Assembly (NCBI GenBank): GCA_034401795.1
Contig: CM067360.1
Span: 123,979,901 to 124,043,900, forward strand
DNA: 64,000 bases
Direction of reading: 5' to 3'
Source of the DNA: Chaetoderma sp. LZ-2023a
Lineage: Eukaryota; Mollusca; Caudofoveata; Chaetodermatida; Chaetodermatidae
In this document: positions 55,333 through 64,000 of the stretch, in pieces
Layout of the letters: the number at the start of each line of letters is the position of its first letter
Position numbering within the stretch: position 1 is the stretch's first letter
The notes under the pieces: generated by a model
Databases searched by the model: none
Seen by the model: only the letters and a program-made list of their open reading frames with translations
Told to the model about the DNA's origin: nothing
Program-made: the position numbers and the translations under genes

Positions 55333-55985
55333 CATTTCTGTATGGTTGCTGCAGTGTTAATTCCACAAAGTCCTGATTCGTCGAGAAGATCAGCCAGTCC
55401 TTCTTCTCTGAACCTTTTGTCAATTACTGCCAGGTAGTTGTGTTCCATATGGAACCCATCCATTCTGATTATCAGGTCATCAAACTCCTTAACGCGATGC
55501 CACTGCATTTCCTTACCCTTCATGTAGATTGTTAAATAGAAAGTGATGACACTGTTTTATTGGACACGATGTGGTATCATCGTCTGCACCTGCTTAATCG
55601 CAGAGTACACGGTACTCCCGGTAGGCTCAGTAGGTGAACCATTGATCATCGGACTGTAAGCAACCTCGGTGATGGATGGTGACACACAGGATACGATTAT
55701 GTTGAACCCATCACAGCTTGCAATTGTCTGCTTACCAGCTTCCAAAGGGCATAGCTCAACTTCGGAAAGCTTGCGTGACTGCATTGATGAAATGTAAACT
55801 GGTGGTTTCTTTCCATAGATACTGCATTACAGTATAGCTTGGCATGCTGCTTGAGTATCATATGTGCGTTGTTTTCCTGAGTGATCTGCATATGCCTTCC
55901 TTAGTAGATGTGGACCAGTGTCCCTGCTGATACAATACACGAATTGTTGCTTGTAACCTAATGTTTCCTCATTTATGTCATTGTC

Positions 55986-56071
<86 letters not shown>

Positions 56072-56340
56072 GTATGAATACACCAGACCAGATGAAATAA
56101 CAACACCCGTCTTCAGTTTCAGTCTTCAGTTTTCTTTTATTCACTCCGGCCATTATAAAATGGCATGTTAGGCCATTATTGGACTTGTCAATAGAATCTA
56201 TAGCCAGGCTTGTATCGACTGGTTCAACCTCTTCATATGATGAACAGTGGCCCTTATGAATGAATATGTTGATGTCACGTTTCAATCTTGTTGGTGATGC
56301 ATTGACATGGCGATACTGACAAGTTTGGGTGTTTTACTCA
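55333..56340 (-). pseudogene. Decayed ORF of a multicopy invertebrate protein family, with poly-Ala expansion
   Basis: A single minus-strand frame reads from about 56340 to 55333, interrupted by two in-frame TAA codons (about 55827-55829 and 55557-55559). Both positions would fit CAA or AAA to TAA changes. Readable segments include RLKRDINIFIHKGHCSSY, QFVYCISRDTGPHLL, MQSRKLSEVELCPLEAGKQ, YSPMINGSPTEPTGSTVYSA and IIRMDGFHMEHNYLAVIDKR. From memory the last two match a repetitive, uncharacterised family (MGGFH..LN.L..IGK) common in invertebrate genomes and probably transposon-linked. The trinucleotide expansion inside it is in frame. It then decays into the 24-bp minisatellite. Confidence 0.6.
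55987..56070. repeat. (GCT)28 trinucleotide repeat
   Basis: 84 bp, uninterrupted. On the minus strand, in the frame of the surrounding relic, it encodes 28 alanines (GCA). Confidence 0.98.
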
Positions 56341-57569
56341 CTCATCCATGTGAAGCACAGTGCACAATATCTTGGCCAAATACGATTACATATCGCTCAT
56401 CTACTACACTTTGAATTATCCTTAATGTCTGGCGTTGGGCCTGACTCCTTACAGACAACCCAACGTAGGAAGTTGTATAGACTCTCAGGTAGCATGTCTT
56501 TGGATCTGCTTAGATTTAGATCGCAAATGCTCAGTCATGTCAATGGGTGAAGGTCGATACCCACACAGGCATGCAAATCCGACCTGATGATTGGAGCAGC
56601 ATAATACAGGATATAGGTCTGCATAACATCTTGCAGTGAGATTATATTGCGCTATAACAACATATGTTTATCACTATCGACATTGTGGCGATGCCATACG
56701 GTAGCATGGTGTACAAATTGTGATGACACCAAACTATAGCACATTATAATACTATAGTTACGTTTTACTCTCCATACTGTGATGAGACCACACTATAGCG
56801 CCACATAGCTGATCATCACTGTCTGTATTGTATACTAATCATGCTCGCCATGCTTGAGTTTGTACTCCTCTAGCTTCTTACTCTGACATCTTCAATATAC
56901 AATTTGTAGAAAGGTGCAACAACAAATTGTGCCAGCCTAAAAACTGTTTGAACACATAACCACTTTGCGAACACCTAGACATACCCCTAAGACGTATTTC
57001 GCATCTCAGATAGTGCAATGAATTGCAAATTGTTAGCAATTTGGCAAATCAGTTCTGAAAATGTATATTGACACATGATTTTGTGGGTAGGGGAAGGGAA
57101 TTGTCAAAATTCCATGTTTAAATCAAGGCATGTCAACATTGTTTGTATTCCTGAAACAGATAGATGGAATAAACATCCGTAACCACATGGTAAATGTTGA
57201 TAGTTCATTGAAATACACAATTTCAGAATTACTTTTGTCGACAATTAATACACACGACATAAAGAAAATTCATTGAATTTTGTGGGGTGCTTTTCATCAC
57301 ACAGTATTATATGCTGGAAAACATGAACTATTGAGGCAGCAATATAAAAACTTATCTCATATCAACAAGTTGAATACATTTGTTTGAGGGTTCTTGGCTT
57401 TAGGAGCGAAAAAAGAGAATCTGTTGATTTTTCAGCTTTGCCCCTTGATCCATAATAGAAGATTGGCTGCTATGTGTTGTTGCTGCCACAATTCAATTGT
57501 ACATCAGGGCCAGAAATGTTAGAGGCATCCCCCAAACAGTGCGCAAAACATTTCGCTGATCCTGGCTCC
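56341..57569. other. Non-coding stretch
   Basis: No gene supported. Confidence 0.5.
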
Positions 57570-58020
57570 TCGACCACTGCGCTGTAATGCTATGTAATGC
57601 GTGGTTATATAGCACTCTACACGCAGTGCATTTACACCGCTATGCACTGATATGTAAAGCATTGCTACCCACTGCTCTGGATTGCTCTGCACTGCTGTGC
57701 GAGTGACTGCTATGTACGGCATTCATGACACTACACCGAAACTGCACTGTCAAACATTGCTAATAACGGTGCGTGAGCTACAATACACTGCTCCAAATAT
57801 TTATATTCAGTGTTTTTCTATACACTGATATTGACTGCACGGCCATGCTATTCGCTGCATTGCTATACACTGGAGTATTATCCACGGTACTTCTATACCC
57901 TACACTTCTATCTACTGCTCTGATATATACGCGGTACCACATTGTACTGTATTGCTGTAGTGAAAAGTAATGCACTGCACTGCGATGTAATGCACTACTA
58001 TACAGTACAGCTCAGAAATA
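57570..58020. repeat. Degenerate short tandem sequence (CTATGCACTGC type)
   Basis: Loose reiteration of ctgctatgcactg-like 10-12-mers. A similar patch lies at 58620-58790. ORFs on both strands have no domain. Confidence 0.5.
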
Positions 58021-58130
58021 ATGTAACATGTTTCCAAAATAAATAATTTGGAACACGACATAAGAAATGTTCTGTTGAATATCTTGAGTATAATTGGATT
58101 GGAAAACATTGCGGCCTTAGGCATCAATTC

Positions 58131-58523
58131 ACCTTTCCATTTTTAGCTATGCCCCGCCCATCACTAGCTAAGCTCCACCCACACCTCGCAGTGTTGGGAT
58201 TGATCGATCCCCGAATGCCCTAGCTATCGATTTCCTGAAAACTATACATGGAAGCGGTAGAATATTTTGTAACTAATTTGACTAGGTGCTGTTGCTGCCT
58301 ATAGCAGCAACAGCGCCCAGTCAAATTAGTTTCAAAATATTCAACAGAATATTTATCAAATAGTAAAAGCAAACAAGTTGTACAACAACGCATAGACCGT
58401 CTTCAAATATGCGTTCGTGGCGTACTTATCGACGTCATTCATGACGTCATTCATTATGATGTCATTGTACACATCACGCAGTTCATTATGACGTCACATG
58501 ATGGGTAGGTACTCTGGAAAGGT
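58131..58523 (+). mobile_element. Hairpin MITE, near-complete, nested in another hairpin
   Basis: Termini are perfectly inverted over 15 bp when the flank is included (caattcacctttcca / tggaaaggtgaattg). It lies between arms of a second hairpin (58070-58112 and 58529-58565). Confidence 0.75.
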
Positions 58524-59277
58524 GAATTGTCTTCCAATCCAATTAGGTTCAAAATATTCAAGAGTACGTTTAATCTTGATTTGAAACATGATTCGGTTTT
58601 TTTCCGAGATGGTCTGAATATTGCATTGATGTACACTGCACTACTACTGTGTACTGCATTTCTCTTCGCCGATATGCTCGACATTTCACTACACATCTAT
58701 GCACTTGACTTCCCTTCTCTGCACTTCTATTCCGTACTACGCCATACACTAGATTGTCATGTACTGCACTTCTATGAATCTGCTGCCGAGTGAAAAATTC
58801 AACATTACCACTGGAATGGATGGCTCGGTTATCTACCCAGCGTGTCCAGTGGTACATTTTCAAATGTAATTGAGACGTTTTGCAATTTTATTAGGCATTT
58901 CGACCTATACTTTCAACAAAAACGTCACATTGCCACACCTACTGCAAGGACTTCCACGAGCTTACCAGTTATTCCACCACCTTCGTAACAAGAAAACGTA
59001 TTACGTCACCAACTGATAGCTCCCACCAGTAAAGAAAATTATAGCTAATTGCCCATCGCCAATATTCCCATTAGACTCTCCTATTGGTCTACTTCAGATT
59101 TATCTCCCAGACTCCCCACCCCTTTTTCTCCAGAGGAATCCCCCCCCCCTTCCACGGAGAGCTAGATCTTAACCGACAATCTGATCCAAGTGGTACATTT
59201 TCAAAGCCATATCTTCCTGGCCTGCAAATGCGTGTTTCTCAAAACTGATGCAGAATCCATTTTAGCCAGCTTGAGCA

Positions 59278-59517
59278 TTAACCCTTAACATTTTAATCTC
59301 TTCAAGCAAATTTCAATTTTCTCAAAGAAAATGTCCATTTGCAGACCAAGAGAAGACCATTTTTTGACAATTTACCACTGGAATCACTGGCTCGGTTATC
59401 GAGGCAGTCATTCCAGTGGTAAATTTTCAAAGATAGTCTTCTCTTGGCTTACTAATGGCCATTTCTCAAGACCACTGCAGAAGCCATGTTTGCCTGATAT
59501 ACGTGTTAAAGGGTTAA
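59278..59517. mobile_element. piggyBac-type MITE, near-complete
   Basis: TTAACCCTTAACATTTTAAT start, arms atgtccatttgcagaccaag, palindrome ggttatcgaggcagtcattc, end tgttaaagggttaa. Partial copies precede it at about 58796-58865 and 59180-59277. Confidence 0.65.
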
Positions 59518-59604
59518 AGTGTTAACAGACTATTAGAGTAAGCTGATATAGTTAGGAAAGGCAAAGATGACCAGCAGTGAACGTGATTGAAACCGTTTCA
59601 GAGG

Positions 59605-59940
59605 CCTGCGAATGTCAGCGCAGAAGTCACTCCAATATGACTATTGGCGGTACATTGGCAATCTACTAGATCCTGTAGCTGACCCGAACCAACAGAAGCT
59701 ATTTCAGTACATCAAAGCAAACCCTAGATTCCTGCGGAGTTTCCGCTCTGAAAGCTAATGGGAAAATGGCCATGAGCGCGAGAGAAAAGGCATTAATACT
59801 AAACAATTAATTTACTTCTGTATTTACAAGAGAAAACTTACAGTCAATGCCAGATAACGGTCCATCGCCATTCTCGAATATGCCAGGCAGACAAACTCCG
59901 GCATCGGATTAATCCAAACAAGGCATTGCACGCGATACTA
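59605..59940 (+). pseudogene. LINE ORF2 fragment (linker between endonuclease and RT)
   Basis: Frame 1 reads SLQYDYWRYIGNLLDP and NQQKLFQYIKANPRFL before a stop. A shifted frame then reads KALILNNQFTSVFTREN and SMPDNGPSPFSNMPG. The YWRYI...FW.YIK...KA.ILN.QF.SVFT.E pattern is characteristic of the region before the RT in Jockey/CR1/RTE-type LINEs. Short, frameshifted relic. Confidence 0.65.
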
Positions 59941-60437
59941 ATCCCCTCAATTTCCGCTCTTGTTGAAATGAAATGCAAGGAATTTGGGCAATTCACTTGC
60001 CTGCACCGTATAACTTATACATGTGCTTACATTAGGCCCTCCAGCGTTTGCTCTAAGGGAATGACGTCACATTTATGAACTTTGTATTTTCCAGGGTGAT
60101 GACTCTGTCAAACATTGACGGAAACCAACGAAACAGTATCTTCACCTCCGTCTTAATATTTTTTAATTAATTCCAAATGTGGCTCAAACTCGTTTAGTCT
60201 AGCATGAGCTATTGCCAGGAGCGGTCCAAATTAATGACGTTTATATTTTTATTTTACACCATTAACTCTGGAAAATACTGACGTAAACTAACGAAACACA
60301 AATGTAATGTCCGTATCAATAGTATTCATTTAAATTCTGAAATCGGTTCAAATCCGTTTAGTGTAGCACGAGTTATTGCAAACATATTATATTTGAAAGG
60401 GTGATAACTCAATCAATAACCGACGAGCCAATGAAAC

Positions 60438-60447
60438 ACAAACTTGG

Positions 60448-60480
<33 letters not shown>

Positions 60481-60651
60481 TTTACGAGGCGTAAGCCATT
60501 GGCTTGTTATTGCAATCAGACTGATTGTACAGTCTAATTCAAAGGTTCTTTCCTTGAAGTCGATGTCCAGTTTGTTCTCAAGTGATTTGACTGTTGTTTC
60601 TTGATTTTGTACCCTTAAAACCGTTAGATATAAGAATTTGTCCCTTACCAT
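60438..60651 (-). pseudogene. LINE ORF2 C-terminal relic with (CAT)n tail
   Basis: Minus-strand TVKSLENKLDIDFKERTFEL matches the C-terminus of the second relic at 61219, followed by a short 3' region and a (CAT)n tail (60448-60480), as expected of a LINE 3' end. Confidence 0.6.
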
Positions 60652-61218
60652 TCTGATGTCAATATTCTATCTTTTGCTGTGTCAATGACAAAGAAGCCGG
60701 TGTACATTTTACAAACAATTTGGTTGATGATATTGCTGTCTGTCTACGACAGCAGCGTCATCCACTAAATTTGCTTAAAATTGAAACCAGATCATCTTTT
60801 AGTATAATCCGAAAATTCAAAATTCTGACATCAAAGTGGAAAGAGTTAGCACTGATTTGTGGAAATGCTGTTGTGCAGATGGGTGTTCCCACGTTAGCTG
60901 TGGTGTGCCACCTACACTCATGGTTACACACTGCTACGCTTAGCATTTGGTTACTTGTTGATTTGTGGAGGCCGTAGTTATTCTTATTGCTGTTGTTTTC
61001 ATCTTCTGTCTTCATCACTATCCGAGTCTCCTTCTCTACGCTAGTATCTCTTCATGCCACCACACAAAATGCAGACGTGAAAGCAGAGACCTATCTACCG
61101 ATAATTGAAATCGCTACAGAGCAAGTTCTTGCTGATACACAGGCTACTCCAAGATCAGTCAACTGTATAGGAAAAGTTGCAGTATTACTTTGTGATGGGC
61201 TGGTATACATATGCCTGT

Positions 61219-61440
61219 TCAGTCGAATCCAAATGTTCTTTCTTTGAAGTAGATATCTAGTTTGCTCTTGAATAATTCAACTGTTGTTGCTTCGACTATT
61301 ATAGCCTGGCAGTGAATTCCAATGTGGTACCACTCTATTAGCGAAAAAGTGCTTGCGAATATCTTTGTTGCTGCGTTTTATGTTGAGTTTGAACCTATGA
61401 CCTCTGGTTTGTGCAATACTGGATGGTTCGAAAAGGTACT
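61219..61440 (-). pseudogene. LINE ORF2 C-terminal relic
   Basis: Minus-strand TRGHRFKLNIKRSNKDIRKH and FFANRVVPHWNSLPG, then after a frame change TVELFKSKLDIYFKERTF and a stop at 61219. The RGH..KL...R...R..FF.NRVV..WN.LP signature is the classic end of LINE ORF2. Confidence 0.75.
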
Positions 61441-61494
61441 CCTTATCAATGTTATATAGGTTTCTGAAGGTTTCTTGGCTGAGTCATCCTCCCT

Positions 61495-62060
61495 CCTGAA
61501 TTTAGTGGGGAGAATGACTGGCCCAATTATAAAATACAGTTCGAGATCATAAGTCGGACTAACTGCTGGAATGATCAGAAAATGGGTGAATATCTCACCA
61601 CAAAGCTTTCCGGAAAAGCCCTTCAAGTTCTTGCAGATCTTGGAACTAATTACACACCCACCTACACACAATTGGAACGAGCATAAACGGAGCGATATGG
61701 CGACACAGCCCTCGGAGAAACCAGTCGTCTTCAACTTAAGACCCTCCGATGACGCGCGGGAGAAACTCTTCCCGAGTTAGCTAGCCGAATTAGGAGGCTA
61801 GTCACCTGTGCATATCCGAGCACCAATACAGAGGGCATGATCCATTTGCATCTTGACACTTTTATCGATGCATTGAGCGGTTAACCCGCCCTGAAAGAAA
61901 AGCTATTTCTAGGCGACCACGGGAGTTTGGCCCAATTAACCGCAACCGCGGTTCGTATAGAGAACTTTCTGGAGTGGGAGAAGATTAACCGACGCCAACT
62001 CTATCCTATCAACGAGATAGAGGGTGCAACTATCGTCCCGCCCGCTAATGCTCCCCCCCC
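61495..62060 (+). pseudogene. LTR-retrotransposon Gag relic
   Basis: One plus-strand frame from PEFSGENDWPNYKIQFE through LSGKALQVLADLG, TYTQLERA, GETLPELASRIRRL, IHLHLDTFIDALSG to AVRIENFLEWEKINRR, interrupted by stops at 61684, 61750 and 61882. The FSG..W..Y..QFE and GKAL..L..L motifs with an RRL...A helix are typical of Ty3/Gypsy-type Gag capsid domains. No pol or LTR seen nearby. Confidence 0.65.
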
Positions 62061-62200
62061 CCCCCCAGTTCATCAGCACCAACCGAACAGACATCACCAC
62101 CACTAGATATACAGAATTCCAATCTGAATCAAGCACCTGGAGGAAGGGGGCGTGCCCATAAAGTAAGCTCCAATGGGTCCCCTGGGCGCGGGAACCATCG

Positions 62201-62214
62201 CAACAACAACAACA

Positions 62215-62261
<47 letters not shown>

Positions 62262-62286
62262 CACGACGACGACCACGACCACGACC

Positions 62287-62321
<35 letters not shown>

Positions 62322-63012
62322 CACGACGACGACCACGACGACGACCACGACCACGACCACGACCACGACGACGACGACGACGACCACGACGACCACGACG
62401 ACCACGACGACCACGACGACCACGACGATCACGACGACGACGACGACGACCACGACGACGACGACGACGACGACCACGACGACCACGACGACCACGACGA
62501 CCACGACGACCACGACGACCACCACGACGACCACGACGACCACAACGACCACCACGACCACCACGACGACCACGACGACAACGACCACCACGACCACCAC
62601 GACGACCACCACGACGACCACCACGACGACCACGACGACGACGACGACGACCACCACGACCACCACGACGACGACGACCACGACGACGACCACGACCACC
62701 ACGACGACGACGACCACGACGACGACCACGACCACGACCACGACCACCACCACGACGACGACGACGACGACGACGACCACGACGACGACGACGACGACCA
62801 CGACGACGAAGACGACCACGACGACGACCACGACGACCACGACGACCACGACCACCACGACGACCACCACGACGACCACCACGACGACCACGACGACGAC
62901 GACGACGACCACCACGACCACCACGACCACCACGACGACGACGACCACGACGACGACGACGACCACGACGACGACCACGACCACGACGACGACCACGACC
63001 ACGACCACCACC

Positions 63013-63052
<40 letters not shown>

Positions 63053-63588
63053 AGACGACCACGACGACCACGACGACGACCACGACGACCACGACGACCA
63101 CGACGACCACGACGACCACGACGACCACGACGACGACGACGACCACGACGACCACGACGACCACGACGACCACGACGACCACGACGACCACGACGACGAC
63201 GACGACGACCACGACGACCACGACGACGACCACCACGACCACCACGACCACCACGACCACCACGACCACCACGACCACCACGATGACCACGACGACCACC
63301 ACGACCACCACGACCACCACGACCACCACGACGACCACGACGACCACCACGACCACCACGACGACCACCACGACGACCACCACGACGACCACCACGACCA
63401 CGACGACGACGACGACCACCACGACCACCACGACCACCACGACCACCACGACCACGACGACGACGACCACCACCACCACGACCACCACCACGACGACGAC
63501 CACGACCACCACGACCACCACGACCACCACGACCACGACGACGACGACCACCACGACCACGACCACCACGACCACAACGACCACCACG

Positions 63589-63620
<32 letters not shown>

Positions 63621-63690
63621 CACCACGACGACGACCACGACCACAACGACGACCACGACCACGACGACGACCACGACGACGACGACGACG
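62201..63690. repeat. ACN trinucleotide satellite, about 1.5 kb
   Basis: Almost every triplet is acg or acc, with rare aca, atg, atc or aag. Higher-order hexamer/nonamer patterns (acgacc, acgaccacc) are visible. One minus-strand frame is nearly pure Val for over 490 codons, but this is a consequence of the repeat. Confidence 0.97.

Positions 63691-64000
<310 letters not shown>

Overview
The window looks like metazoan nuclear DNA, probably from a marine invertebrate; I cannot name the species. It has no bacterial-style gene layout. It holds very long microsatellites, many hairpin MITE families, non-LTR and Penelope-like retroelement fragments, and one large self-synthesising DNA transposon. 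I could not confirm any host gene.

Layout. 1-6400: a (GACA)n array, a degraded Penelope-like element (PLE: SGNH-hydrolase-like upstream ORF, reverse transcriptase and GIY-YIG endonuclease), then a second (GACA)n array. 6400-12127: non-coding DNA with piggyBac-type MITEs and a hairpin MITE family. 12128-30100: a nearly complete but damaged Polinton/Maverick of about 18 kb. 30101-59500: mainly MITEs, minisatellites and microsatellites, with one coding relic on the minus strand (55333-56340) that carries an in-frame poly-alanine (GCA) expansion. 59600-62060: fragments of non-LTR retrotransposons and a gag relic. 62200-64000: a 1.5-kb ACN trinucleotide satellite followed by an AACAACGGC satellite.

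The Polinton is the most interesting part. It has 284-293-bp terminal inverted repeats that are themselves foldback sequences. Inside them lie 67-bp subterminal tandem repeats (about 3 units on the left, about 21 on the right). Recognisable genes are a retrovirus-like integrase, an FtsK/A32-type packaging ATPase, a candidate capsid protein, a protein-primed family B DNA polymerase and a SAP-domain protein. About a dozen further compact genes, several with membrane segments, make up the rest. Genes are packed in both orientations. Many starts are preceded by a GTTTAA(A/G/C) motif with a TATA-like stretch, a candidate shared promoter signal. I recognised no adenain-type protease.

The element is inactive or nearly so. 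The polymerase has two frameshifts, the capsid candidate one, and another membrane-protein gene one. A heptad-repeat gene has a nonsense codon and a frameshift. A small gene is cut by a 5'-truncated LINE flanked by a 6-bp duplication. A second, diverged element terminus is embedded at 14266-14540 between two 239-bp direct copies, which suggests that two Polinton copies recombined.
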